A stretch of 64,000 nucleotides of DNA from Denitrobacterium detoxificans (lineage in GTDB: Bacteria; Actinomycetota; Coriobacteriia; Coriobacteriales; Eggerthellaceae). A program made the position numbers and the translations under genes. The notes below the pieces were generated by a model. The model worked only from the letters and a program-made list of their open reading frames with translations, was not told where the DNA came from and did not search any database. This document shows positions 25,759 to 33,965 of this stretch, one piece after another. The stretch's first letter is position 1. Each line of letters opens with the position of its first letter. The DNA lies in assembly GCF_015062615.1 (NCBI RefSeq), contig NZ_SUUH01000004.1:124001-188000 (forward strand), written 5' to 3'.

Positions 25759-26379
25759 ATGACGCAATACGCATTCTTTTTCGACGGCAAGCGTTGCACG
25801 GGCTGCAAGACCTGTGAACTTGCCTGCAAAGACTATAACGACCTGCCTGCTGATTACGCGTACCGCCGCATCTGCGAGTACGGTGGCGGCAGCTGGAGTA
25901 CCGACGAGAACGGCTTTGCCATTCCCGACGTGTTCACCTACTACGTTTCCGTGGCGTGCAATCACTGCGACGACCCGGCATGTACCAAGGTGTGTCCGAC
26001 GGGAGCTATGCACAAGGACGGCGATACTGGGCTCGTTTCCGTGGATACCGATAAATGCATCGGTTGCGGATACTGCCATATGGCTTGCCCTTACAATGCG
26101 CCGAAGGTGGACCGCTCGAAGGGTCACAGCGTGAAGTGCGATGGCTGTGCCAGTCGCGTAAGTGCCGGCCAGCAGCCTATCTGCGTGGAGGCATGCCCCA
26201 TGCGCGCTCTGCAGTTCGGTCCCGTAGACGAAATGGAAGCCCTAGGCGAGCGCGGCAACATAGCGCCGCTTCCGAAGGTGGAGCACACGCAGCCTAACCT
26301 GTTCATCAAGCCCAGCAAGCATGCCTGCCCGGCTGAATCGGGCTTGGGCTCTATCGTCAACGAACTTGAGGTGATCTAA
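25759..26379 (+). CDS. dmsB: Four-cluster ferredoxin subunit of DmsABC-type reductase
   Basis: 206 aa, as in E. coli DmsB (205). ATG 25759 with GGGAGGT before it. Four Cys groups: CTGCKTCELACK at 14-25, CNHCDDPACTKVCP near 70, CIGCGYCHMACPY near 100 and CDGC...CVEACP near 130-150. It relays electrons from the membrane subunit to the Mo subunit. No own signal peptide, so it must be exported together with DmsA. One base separates it from dmsC. Confidence 0.92.
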   Translation: MTQYAFFFDGKRCTGCKTCELACKDYNDLPADYAYRRICEYGGGSWSTDENGFAIPDVFTYYVSVACNHCDDPACTKVCPTGAMHKDGDTGLVSVDTDKCIGCGYCHMACPYNAPKVDRSKGHSVKCDGCASRVSAGQQPICVEACPMRALQFGPVDEMEALGERGNIAPLPKVEHTQPNLFIKPSKHACPAESGLGSIVNELEVI

Positions 26380-26380
26380 C

Positions 26381-27244
26381 GTGGAATCGCTGTTTTCCGA
26401 ACTTCCCCTTACGCTGTTCACCACATTGGCTCCGCTGGGCGCTGGCGCCTTCGCCGCGCTGGCGATTTCCTTTCGCGTGGCAGAGTTTTCCGATGAGGAG
26501 CTGGCGCATATCGATAAGATGACGCTTGTTCCCCTGGGCGTGGTACTGGTGGCGTTCCTGTGCGCGACCGCGCATTTGGCTAATCCATTGCATGCGCCAT
26601 TCGCTATCTTGGGGCTGGGTGCTTCTCCGCTCACCAATGAGGTGGCTGTGGGCGTCGTGTTTTTCCTTGCGGCTATCGTGTACGTGGCTCTTGCCCTTGC
26701 CGGCAAGCTTGCGCGGGGTGCTCGCACGGCGTTCACGACTGTGCTTGCCCTGCTCGCCGTGGCTTTTGCCGCGTTCATGGGCCTGGCCTACATGATTCCC
26801 ACCATCCCTTCGTGGAATCTGATCGTTTCGCCCGTTGCTATGGTGGGGTATCTTCTGTCCGGCGGTGCGGCTCTGGGCGTGGTCGTGCTGGGCGCTGCGC
26901 ATGCCCTGAACGTCGATCGCATGCAGGAGCTGCGTATGCCTCTGTCGGTTATGGCTCTGGCGGGTGCCGTGTTGGCCATCGTGGGTCTGGGCGTGCAGTT
27001 GGGCATTGCTGGCGGGCTTTCGAATTCCCTTGTGCAGGGTGCCAGCCTGGTTTCAGCGGCGCTTCCCTACGCCGTATGCGGTCTGGCGTGCGTGGCGCTG
27101 GGTGCCGTAGTCGCGGCTTTAGTGGCGCTTCGTAAGGCGGGCATGGGAGCTGCTGTCGCAGCGTGCTCGCTGAGCCTCGTGGGCATTTTTGCCGCTCGCG
27201 TGGCCTTCTACGCCGTGCAGCTTTCCGTGGGCTTCACGCTATAA
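26381..27244 (+). CDS. dmsC: DmsC-type membrane anchor, first copy
   Basis: 287 aa starting with GTG 26381, next to the dmsB stop. Eight hydrophobic segments; near the N terminus the family pattern LPLTLFTTLAPLGAGAFA and the conserved HLANPLHAP...GASPLTNEV stretch. It oxidises menaquinol and passes electrons to DmsB. A terminator-like hairpin follows at 27260, yet a chaperone gene and a second DmsC-type gene continue downstream in the same direction. Confidence 0.88.
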   Translation: MESLFSELPLTLFTTLAPLGAGAFAALAISFRVAEFSDEELAHIDKMTLVPLGVVLVAFLCATAHLANPLHAPFAILGLGASPLTNEVAVGVVFFLAAIVYVALALAGKLARGARTAFTTVLALLAVAFAAFMGLAYMIPTIPSWNLIVSPVAMVGYLLSGGAALGVVVLGAAHALNVDRMQELRMPLSVMALAGAVLAIVGLGVQLGIAGGLSNSLVQGASLVSAALPYAVCGLACVALGAVVAALVALRKAGMGAAVAACSLSLVGIFAARVAFYAVQLSVGFTL

Positions 27245-27259
27245 CCGTTTCCCGTGAAA

Positions 27260-27294
27260 GCAGGGTGCTCGGGCTGTGGGCCTGAGCACCCTGC
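27260..27294 (+). terminator. Intra-operon terminator-like hairpin
   Basis: GCAGGGTGCTC (27260-27270) pairs with GAGCACCCTGC (27284-27294), followed by TTCTTCGTTTT. It may attenuate read-through from dmsABC into the chaperone gene. Confidence 0.65.
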
Positions 27295-27351
27295 TTCTTC
27301 GTTTTGCGATGCGCTACCATAGTGCGCGTGAATTTCTTGAAAGGATGTGCC

Positions 27352-28017
27352 ATGACCGAAGAGACTCGCTTGCTTGCCCCCGAGCAGCTTGAGGGTATCG
27401 TGTTCGTGGGAAGCTCGCTGGGTACGCTTTTTTGCGAAGACCCGGCCCTGGGGAATGCCGACGCCCTCTTTGACGCGCTGGTGCGGCTCGACCCCGAAGC
27501 CGCTGCCAGCCAGTGGCCTTTCGCCGGTGCGTTGGCGGGCGAACCTCTGCAGGCGCTGTGCGAGGCGCTTGCCGCCTGGCCTGCCGGAGACGTGCGCCGG
27601 GCGCTTTCCGATGATTTTCGCAATCTGTTCGTAGGCCCCGCCCGTAAGGCCGCGCCGCCGTGGGGGTCGGTCTACACTGACCGTGAGTGCGTGATTTTCG
27701 GGCGCACGTGCCTAGATTTGCGCGATTGGATGGGCGAACACGGTATCGATAGCGAGGCCCGCCACAACAAGGAGCCTGAGGACCATATTGGACTCATGTT
27801 GCAGCTTGCCGCATGGATTGCCCAGAACAAGCCCGAGCTTACGGCCGAGTATCTGGAGCTGCACCTGCTTACCTGGTCGGGGCATTTCTTGGACGTCATG
27901 GAAGAGGCGGCGAAGCATCCCGCCTATCGTGCGCTTGCGCGTCTTACGGCTGTTACGTTGGATGCAATGCAGAGCGAACTGGGCTTGCATCCTGTCATCC
28001 CGCGCTTTTACCGGTAG
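27352..28017 (+). CDS. TorD/DmsD-family chaperone
   Basis: 221 aa from ATG 27352 (AAAGGATGTGCC before it). All-helical protein with the family's core SDDFRNLFVGPARKAAPPWGS, VYTDRECVIFG, and the EPEDHIGLMLQLAAWI motif. These cytoplasmic chaperones bind the Tat signal and immature molybdoenzyme until the cofactor is inserted. It most likely serves DmsA at 23355. Five nt before the next gene. Confidence 0.9.
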   Translation: MTEETRLLAPEQLEGIVFVGSSLGTLFCEDPALGNADALFDALVRLDPEAAASQWPFAGALAGEPLQALCEALAAWPAGDVRRALSDDFRNLFVGPARKAAPPWGSVYTDRECVIFGRTCLDLRDWMGEHGIDSEARHNKEPEDHIGLMLQLAAWIAQNKPELTAEYLELHLLTWSGHFLDVMEEAAKHPAYRALARLTAVTLDAMQSELGLHPVIPRFYR

Positions 28018-28022
28018 CCAAG

Positions 28023-28931
28023 ATGTTCCAGAGCGGTGCAGACATAGCTTTCTCGAACGCCTCGGGAGAAGTGAGCCTTGTGTTTTTCACGGCACTGGCC
28101 CCTGCTTCCGCCATCGCGTTCGTCATCATGGTTTTGGCATTGGCCTTTGGCGGGCTGGAGTATCAGCGTGCGTATCGCCTGGGAAAGACGCTTGGCGTTC
28201 CCCTTGTGCTGTGCATGGTGGGGCTTGTGGCTTCCGCCACGCATCTGGGGAATCCCTCGAATGCTCTTTACGTGGTGTCGCGCGTGGGGGCGAGCCCCCT
28301 TTCGAACGAGGTGGCCTCAGCGGCCGTGTTCCTGGTTGCGGCAGCGCTTTCCTGGATGATCACGTTCGCCGAACGCAAGCACCCTGTCTTGCGCAAGGCG
28401 CTTGCCTTGGTAACGGCGGCAGCGGGTGTCTTGTTCATGAGCGCGTGCGGTTTCGCCTACAACGTGAGCACCATAGAAACGTGGAATACGCCCACTACGC
28501 CCGCGAGCATCATCCTGGGCGGCTTCGTTGTTGGACCGTTGCTGGCTCTTGGTTGCTTTCTGCATGCGGAATTTTGCCGTAAGGAAAATGTGCTCTGCCG
28601 CGTACTCGTGGGTGTTTCTTTCTCCTGCGCGGTGGGGCTTATGGCTGTGTATGCATTCGTATGGGGCAATCTTCCCTATGTAGGCAACGAGCTATATCAG
28701 GCTGCCGAGCTCGTTCCCCGATATGGCGCTATGCTTGCCGTAACGGGTGCACTGTTGACTGCCGCTTTCGCTATTGTCGGGGCCCAGGTTTTCACGCATT
28801 GCGGCGTCGGGGCGTCCGCGCGCACGCTTTCATGGCGCGTGTTTGGCGCCTGCGCGCTGGCGTTCGGCGGTCTGTTCGTCATGCGTTTCGCTTTCTACCT
28901 CTCGCATCTCACGGTGGGCATGTCGCTCTAG
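28023..28931 (+). CDS. DmsC-type membrane anchor, second copy
   Basis: 302 aa from ATG 28023, just after the chaperone stop. Eight hydrophobic segments and the same landmarks as the first anchor (VFFTALAPASAIAF, THLGNPSNALYVV, GASPLSNEVASAAVF, AFYLSHLTVGMSL), with clearly diverged sequence. Two anchors in one operon with one DmsAB pair is uncommon: the second could serve another molybdoenzyme, or form a mixed membrane domain. Confidence 0.85.
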   Translation: MFQSGADIAFSNASGEVSLVFFTALAPASAIAFVIMVLALAFGGLEYQRAYRLGKTLGVPLVLCMVGLVASATHLGNPSNALYVVSRVGASPLSNEVASAAVFLVAAALSWMITFAERKHPVLRKALALVTAAAGVLFMSACGFAYNVSTIETWNTPTTPASIILGGFVVGPLLALGCFLHAEFCRKENVLCRVLVGVSFSCAVGLMAVYAFVWGNLPYVGNELYQAAELVPRYGAMLAVTGALLTAAFAIVGAQVFTHCGVGASARTLSWRVFGACALAFGGLFVMRFAFYLSHLTVGMSL

Positions 28932-28939
28932 GGTGGGTC

Positions 28940-29045
28940 GGGTGACAGAGGGACGGTTCTTCTGTCACCCAACGGCTCAAGGTTGGCCACTGGTGGTCCA
29001 GTGCGGGGTGGCGCAGGTGACAGCAGAACCGTCCCCCTGTCACCC
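28940..29045. repeat. REPIN-like inverted doublet
   Basis: Forward copy 28940-28970 and reverse copy 29016-29045, spacer 45 nt. The last CCC is shared with the 65-bp repeat that follows, marking a precise junction. Confidence 0.85.
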
Positions 29046-29107
29046 GTATCTCTCCTATGGACCGGACGGCATTCCCTCCTAGCCGTCCGGTCCGCGTTTT
29101 GTGCGGG
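29043..29107. repeat. 65-bp repeat with terminator-like hairpin, copy 2
   Basis: Same sequence as 20446-20510 but with a perfect 12-bp stem: GGACCGGACGGC (29059-29070), loop ATTCCCTCCTA, GCCGTCCGGTCC (29082-29093), then GCGTTTTG. It sits directly on a REP copy and could end transcription from the dmsC side. Confidence 0.8.
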
Positions 29108-29148
29108 TTTGCAAGTCGAATTCGCGAGTGGGCCATTCTGATGGTAAA

Positions 29149-29216
29149 GGGTTGCGTTCCCATTGCGTCTCCGCTGGTACAATGGGGATAACAAAAGCGC
29201 TCGAGTCAGGAGCCTT
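29149..29216 (+). promoter_or_regulatory. Promoter region of the vanX-like gene
   Basis: TACAAT at 29178-29183 is a good -10 box, 34 nt before the ATG. A clear -35 is not obvious: TTGCGT occurs at 29151 and 29163 but spacings are 21 and 9. CAGGAG at 29207-29212 is the ribosome site. The whole segment is copied at 17257-17346. Confidence 0.5.
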
Positions 29217-29867
29217 ATGAAACAGCCCAGCCCCACCATGGATGCCTCTCGTTTCGTTGTTCTTGCCGATTTCGTACCGGGTATCATCCAGGAAATCCGC
29301 TATCACTCGACGTACAATTTCGTGGGCGATCGCATCGATGGCTACGAAGAGCCTTGTGCGCTGCTGACGCGCGACGCCGCCCGCGCGTTGAAGGGTGTGG
29401 TGGCTGAAATGGCGGCGCGTGGTTTGCGTCTGAAGGTGTTCGACGCGTATCGTCCCGCCCGCGCGGTGAAGCATTTCGTGTTGTGGGGCATCGAAGACCT
29501 GGACTTGCGCATGAAGCCGTTTTTCTACCCCGACCTGGAAAAGACAGACCTGTTCAAGCTGGGGTATATTGCCAAGCAGTCGGCCCATAGCCGGGGCAGC
29601 ACGGTCGATCTTACGTTGCTGGACATGGCAACGGGCAAGGAGCTCGACATGGGCAGTCCCTTCGACTTCTTTGGCGAAATATCCCACCCCAGCTATCATG
29701 GCATAACCGACGAGCAGTTCGACAATCGCATGGTCCTGCGCAACGCCATGGTGCGTAACGGATTCGCGCCCATCGATTGCGAATGGTGGCACTTCACGCT
29801 GGAAGACGAGCCGTATCCCGAAACGTACTTCGACTTCCCCGTTTCCGCACGCTATCTGGGGCGTTAA
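29217..29867 (+). CDS. D-alanyl-D-alanine dipeptidase, VanX/DdpX family
   Basis: 216 aa from ATG 29217. Zinc dipeptidase motifs: DAYRP with the catalytic Arg near residue 80, SAHSRGSTVDLTL (His and Asp ligands) near 120 and EWWHF (Glu base, His ligand) near 188. It hydrolyses D-Ala-D-Ala for peptidoglycan recycling or nutrient use. No vanHA or transporter genes accompany it, and there is no signal peptide, so vancomycin resistance should not be assumed. The last 16 codons plus the downstream REP are tandemly duplicated (29819-30054). Confidence 0.88.
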   Translation: MKQPSPTMDASRFVVLADFVPGIIQEIRYHSTYNFVGDRIDGYEEPCALLTRDAARALKGVVAEMAARGLRLKVFDAYRPARAVKHFVLWGIEDLDLRMKPFFYPDLEKTDLFKLGYIAKQSAHSRGSTVDLTLLDMATGKELDMGSPFDFFGEISHPSYHGITDEQFDNRMVLRNAMVRNGFAPIDCEWWHFTLEDEPYPETYFDFPVSARYLGR

Positions 29868-30054
29868 TTTTCCAAGGAAATGCTTGTGGCAAGCGCACTA
29901 TGGGGTGACAACAGAACCGTCCCTCTGTCACCCTCTCGAAACGTACTTCGACTTCCCCGTTTCCGCACGCTATCTGGGGCGTTAATTTTCCAAGGAAATG
30001 CTTGTGGCAAGCGCACTATGGGGTGACAACAGAACCGTCCCTCTGTCACCCTCT
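29819..30054. repeat. Perfect 118-bp tandem duplication (vanX 3' end plus REP)
   Basis: Units 29819-29936 and 29937-30054 are identical base for base. Each holds the last 49 bases of the vanX-like gene, its stop codon, 34 bases of intergenic sequence and a reverse REP copy (29903-29933; 30021-30051). Confidence 0.95.
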
Positions 30055-30123
30055 GTCATCTGCTAGGCGAAAAGGCTGGGCGCTCGCGGAGGGAGGGATA
30101 ACGGGCGCCCCGGCAAGTTCGCG

Positions 30124-31077
30124 TTAGGATGGCATCTCCGGCGTGGGAGGTGCCGGGTTTTCGCTGCTCGCGCGTTTGGCGGGCAGGAACGGCAGCGTGA
30201 TGGCGCTCGCAGGGCAAGCGTCGGCGCAGCTGCGGCATTTGACGCATTCGGTCATCGGTCGTTCGCCCATATCGGAGAAGGGGTCGATGTGCTCCGGGCA
30301 GGCAGAAGCGCAGGCCTTGCATGCCTCGCCCTTCGTGTCGCGCAGGCACGCATCGTGGTCCACCGTGGGCCTGAACGTGCGGTTCGTAGAGCCGATGAGC
30401 GAAAACAGTGCGCCCAGCGGGCAGAATCTGCCACACCATTTGCCCAGCACCACCACCTCCAAAATAATGATGGCGGGGAAGAGCAGCAGGCAGAACGTGA
30501 CTTCGTTGTACTGCACCATGCGCCAGAACAGTACGAACGTTGCGACGCTCAGGCCCACGGGGCATACCAGGCAGAACACGGGGAAGCCGAAGATAGCCGT
30601 AGAGGCCAGGGCTCCCAGGAGCACGCCATGGCGCGAATCGAGGTTGAGCTTCTTACGCTGCGGAGCATCGTTGTTCTTCCAGCGTTCGTAGGAAAGCTTC
30701 GCCGCCGCATGGCGCTCGCTCGCTTCGTTTGCCGCGCCCTTCTTGGTGCGGAACAGTTTGCCCACGTAGGGGATGGGGCAGATCCAGCCGCAGAAGCCCT
30801 TGCCTGCGACCCATATCACGGCGAGCATGGCGATAAGCGCAATCGCCAGGCGCGGCACGAACGCCCACGAGCCGAAGATGGACTCGAGTGCGCCCAGCGG
30901 GCAGACGGTGGCGATATAATCCCAGCCAAACGACGAAATGGTTCCGGTGCCGCTGTGGATGGCCAGGCCCACGCCCATGGCCACGAACGCCAGAATGGCT
31001 ACCGTGGCGCGTAAGCGCGCCGACTTTCCGCGTTGCTCAGCACGGGGCTTTTCCTTGGCTGTAGTTTCGTTGGCCAT
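30124..31077 (-). CDS. NapH-like membrane ferredoxin (quinol dehydrogenase subunit)
   Basis: 317 aa from the ATG at 31077, with GGAAGGGGTG before it (an ATG at 31095 also fits the frame). Four membrane helices; cytoplasmic Cys motifs CGWICPIPYVGKL near residue 95 and CGRFCPLGALFSL near 225, plus two C-terminal ferredoxin-type groups (CKACASACPEHID and CVKCRSCADACPASAI). NapH proteins take electrons from menaquinol and pass them to NapG. Last gene of the molybdoenzyme operon that starts at 36889. Confidence 0.88.
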   Translation of the reverse strand: MANETTAKEKPRAEQRGKSARLRATVAILAFVAMGVGLAIHSGTGTISSFGWDYIATVCPLGALESIFGSWAFVPRLAIALIAMLAVIWVAGKGFCGWICPIPYVGKLFRTKKGAANEASERHAAAKLSYERWKNNDAPQRKKLNLDSRHGVLLGALASTAIFGFPVFCLVCPVGLSVATFVLFWRMVQYNEVTFCLLLFPAIIILEVVVLGKWCGRFCPLGALFSLIGSTNRTFRPTVDHDACLRDTKGEACKACASACPEHIDPFSDMGERPMTECVKCRSCADACPASAITLPFLPAKRASSENPAPPTPEMPS

Positions 31078-31082
31078 GTTGC

Positions 31083-31733
31083 TCACCCCTTCCATACTTC
31101 TACGTTCACGCCGCGGCGGTTTGATCCGTCGTAGGCGGTGTACTTAGCCGAGGGGCATTCGTATTCGCAGGCCCCGCAGCCGTTGCATAGGTCGGCGATT
31201 ATTTCCAGGCCGCCATCGGGCGTGTCTTTGATGGCATCGTAGGCGCAGGCGTCCCGGCATTCCTTCGAGCACGAGCGGGAACCCGAGCGGAAGAGCAGGC
31301 ACTCGTCGTAGTCGAATACCGCAATGCCCATCTTGTCGGCGTGCGGATCGAATCCTGGAACAAGCGCTCCGGTGGGGCATGACTTTACGCAGCGGAAGCC
31401 ATCTTCGCCGTCGCAAAAATCGCACCAGCCCAGGCTGTATTTCATGATGGGTAGGCGGACGCTCAGTAGGCCGTTTTCCAGATGCCCCAAGCTGATGGCG
31501 TTCTGCGGGCAAGCGGAACGGCAGCGGTCGCAGCGGATGCACGAGCCTACAAGCTGGCTCGTTTGCCCGCCGGGCGGAAATACGAACTCGTTTTCCCCGG
31601 CGAACGCCTTCACCCCGCCACCCACGGCAATCATAGCCGCGGCGCCGGCCGCGCCCACCATGAAGGCGCGCCTGCTCAGGCCCGGGCTACGGTCGTCGGG
31701 TTCTGCGTTAGGAGTGGCGTCCTCACTGCTCAT
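31083..31733 (-). CDS. NapG-like exported ferredoxin
   Basis: 216 aa from the ATG at 31733 (CAGGAG before it; the coding end of the TorD gene overlaps by 11 nt). Tat signal SRRAFMVGAAG near residues 20-30. Four 4Fe-4S groups follow: CIRCDRCRSACP, CDFCDGEDGFRCVKSCP, CLLFRSGSRSCSKECRDAC and CNGCGACEYECP. It would shuttle electrons from NapH to the exported reductase. Finding NapGH together with DmsBC-type subunits in one operon is unusual. Confidence 0.88.
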   Translation of the reverse strand: MSSEDATPNAEPDDRSPGLSRRAFMVGAAGAAAMIAVGGGVKAFAGENEFVFPPGGQTSQLVGSCIRCDRCRSACPQNAISLGHLENGLLSVRLPIMKYSLGWCDFCDGEDGFRCVKSCPTGALVPGFDPHADKMGIAVFDYDECLLFRSGSRSCSKECRDACAYDAIKDTPDGGLEIIADLCNGCGACEYECPSAKYTAYDGSNRRGVNVEVWKG

Positions 31734-32505
31734 CGCGGGGCTCCTGGCCCTCGTGCAGACTCTCGAAGTCGCTCGGAGCGGCGCTTTCCACCACATCGAT
31801 CATTTCGAACAGCGACTGCTCGTCGAGCTCTATGAACCCCTGGGTGATTTTTAGCACGCCGCGGTAGAAGCGGGTGTGAAGCAGGAGCAGTGCCTGGTCG
31901 CGGAACATGCCGAACCATGAGGCAATCTGAGCGTCCAGGAAATCGCCCGAGGCGTTCAGGTAATGCAGCGCCAGTTCCAGACGGCCATCCAGCAACGCAT
32001 CGCGCGTGCGGCGGCTTTCCAGCGCCATGAATTCGAACAGGAACGATAGATGGTCATCGGGCCAGTCCAGCCCGGCGCGCTTCGTGACCGATTCCGCGCG
32101 CATGGCGTGGACGACGTCGCGATAGCCTTCCTGCATGAGCAGCCCCGTGGCGCTCGTGAATACCGACTTGTAGGGCACGGCGGTCTTGCCCTTGTACGTG
32201 GAGGTGCCAGCGAAAGCGCCCGTAAAGTCGACGGCAAGTTCCTGGCGCGTTCCCGTGTTGCGTTTACGCAGGTAGCGGGCGATGTCATTGGCGCCCTCGG
32301 CGAAGAGCTCGTTCAGCTCAGCCCAACCGGAAAGGTCCGCTTGGGCAAGGTTGTCGATCTGCTCCTGCTTGAGTGGCGCGAAGTAGAGACTCGCCAGCAG
32401 TTCGTAGAATTCGGCGCGCGTGTCAAGCGCCGCAATCATGGCCAGCTCGTCTTGCCTGACCTGCTCGCGCTCGCGTGTTGCGTCCATTTCCTCTTCGAGG
32501 ATCAT
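31723..32505 (-). CDS. TorD-family molybdoenzyme chaperone
   Basis: 260 aa from the ATG at 32505 with AAGGAGGAACC before it. Helical; family motifs include EFYELLASLYFAPL at residue 32, ELAVDFTGAFAGTSTYKGK (the position of EYxxLF-G in relatives), PYKSVFTSATGLLMQE and WPDDHLSFLFEFMALES. Likely dedicated to the 974-aa molybdoenzyme of this operon: protects its signal peptide and apo-form before Tat export. Acidic N-terminal extension of ~30 residues. Confidence 0.88.
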   Translation of the reverse strand: MILEEEMDATREREQVRQDELAMIAALDTRAEFYELLASLYFAPLKQEQIDNLAQADLSGWAELNELFAEGANDIARYLRKRNTGTRQELAVDFTGAFAGTSTYKGKTAVPYKSVFTSATGLLMQEGYRDVVHAMRAESVTKRAGLDWPDDHLSFLFEFMALESRRTRDALLDGRLELALHYLNASGDFLDAQIASWFGMFRDQALLLLHTRFYRGVLKITQGFIELDEQSLFEMIDVVESAAPSDFESLHEGQEPRDEQ

Positions 32506-32561
32506 CGACGGTTCCTCCTTCTCGAAGGGGTGGGGCAGGCAGCCCGCCCCACCCCAGGTTG

Positions 32562-33380
32562 CTAAATGCCCAGCACGCTACGCGTGGCTGCGGTTGCGAA
32601 CAGGTCGAAGAACCCGCTTCCGGCAAGCCACATCACCGCGCGGAGGCAGACACCGCATGCGATGGCGCATGCGAGCCCGCCGTACACCATGTTGGCGTTC
32701 GTGCCGCGTTTCCACGCGAACAGGCAGGTGAGCGCACCGATAACGATGGTTCCGCCCCAGAACAGCACGGGGTCGAGGGCGAATTGCACCATGAATCCGT
32801 ATATCAGGCACAGCACCGGCGCCGCTACGGCGCACACGATAGCCTCCGTGTCGAACTTCTTCAGCTCCTCACCGTCCACGCCGGAAAGAGAGGCGATAGC
32901 CAGGAACGTGAACGCGCCCATGGGCAGGTCGGTGCCCAGATAGGCCAGCGGGAGTGCGATGGTGTTCCATGCTGGCTGGGCTTGCATCACGTAGCCGTTG
33001 CCGGTAACGAAGCCCAGCAGCAGGCCGACCACGATGCCGCATACTCCCAGCGCTTTGGAAGCGCCGCCGAAGTTGCCGCCGCGGATGGCGATCAGGTAGA
33101 TAAGCGCCACGATAACGGCCAGGCCGAGTGCGATGATTTCCATCGAAATGCCCGAGAACGAGAACAGGTTCTGCGCGGCTGCCATGATGTTCGAGGGCTG
33201 ACCCAGGTGGGCAACGGAGCACAGGCCACCAACGATCATGAGGGCGATAGCCGCGATGGTAGCCTTGAAGCGCGCTTTTTCAGCGGCGCCCAGAAGCTCG
33301 GAAATGCCCACGAAGGCGAATGTGGCGCCCCCACAGCCCGCGATGAGGCTGAACAAGAGCAGAGGCCATTGGATTTCCAT
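32562..33380 (-). CDS. DmsC-like membrane anchor
   Basis: 272 aa, ATG at 33380, abutting the DmsB-type gene. Eight hydrophobic segments, with the family's HLGQPSN motif near residue 58 and GTDLPMGAFTFLA near 145. Menaquinol-oxidising anchor for the molybdoenzyme. The operon therefore encodes two ways to take electrons from quinol, this anchor and NapH. Confidence 0.85.
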   Translation of the reverse strand: MEIQWPLLLFSLIAGCGGATFAFVGISELLGAAEKARFKATIAAIALMIVGGLCSVAHLGQPSNIMAAAQNLFSFSGISMEIIALGLAVIVALIYLIAIRGGNFGGASKALGVCGIVVGLLLGFVTGNGYVMQAQPAWNTIALPLAYLGTDLPMGAFTFLAIASLSGVDGEELKKFDTEAIVCAVAAPVLCLIYGFMVQFALDPVLFWGGTIVIGALTCLFAWKRGTNANMVYGGLACAIACGVCLRAVMWLAGSGFFDLFATAATRSVLGI

Positions 33381-33965
33381 CTAGATCAGCTCCTTCCAGC
33401 TAGCCGTTTTCGAACTGAGAATGTATACCGAGCTGGGTCCGGAATCCTTCGGGTCAGGCAGGTGGTAGCAGTTGGCGGCACCCGCCGCCGCCACGGCCTT
33501 TGCCGCGTCGCTTGAGGGGTCGTCCAGGTCACCGTAGATGCGCGCGCCCGTGCAGCAGTTGTGCACGCATGCGGGCTCGAGGCCCTCGGCCGTGCGGTGG
33601 CTGCATAGGGTGCACTTTTCCACCACGCGCTCTGTTTCGTTATAGCTGCGTACACCATAGGGGCAGGCCATCATGCAGTAACGGCAGCCGATGCACTTCG
33701 ACTTGTCGATGAGCACGATGCCTGTGTCGGGGTCGCGATAGCTAGCGCCGGTGGGGCAGACCTTCACGCACTGTGGGTTTTCGCACTGCTGGCACTGCAC
33801 GGGCAGCCAGTACATTTCGATGTCGGGATGCGTTCCCGTGGGGCCAACAGCCACGACGCGGTTCCAGTAGTTGCCGAGGCCGATTCCGTTCTCGAACTTG
33901 CATGCTGCGATGCAGGAATCGCAGCCGCTGCAGCGGTCGAGGTCTAAGACAAGACAATTCCTCAT
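33381..33965 (-). CDS. DmsB-like four-cluster ferredoxin subunit
   Basis: 194 aa from the ATG at 33965, which overlaps the stop of the upstream gene by one base (TAATG). Cys groups CSGCDSCIAACK, CQQCENPQCVKVCP, CIGCRYCMMACPYGV and CTLCSH...CVHNC. The last group ends CVHNCCTGA with a doubled Cys where relatives have a Pro, which could alter that cluster. Electron-transfer partner of the 974-aa catalytic subunit. Confidence 0.9.
   Translation of the reverse strand: MRNCLVLDLDRCSGCDSCIAACKFENGIGLGNYWNRVVAVGPTGTHPDIEMYWLPVQCQQCENPQCVKVCPTGASYRDPDTGIVLIDKSKCIGCRYCMMACPYGVRSYNETERVVEKCTLCSHRTAEGLEPACVHNCCTGARIYGDLDDPSSDAAKAVAAAGAANCYHLPDPKDSGPSSVYILSSKTASWKELI

Noticed and set aside
29217..29867. 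Vancomycin-resistance operon
   Set aside because: Only the D,D-dipeptidase is present; no VanH, VanA/B ligase or VanRS genes. Such dipeptidases occur widely in peptidoglycan recycling.
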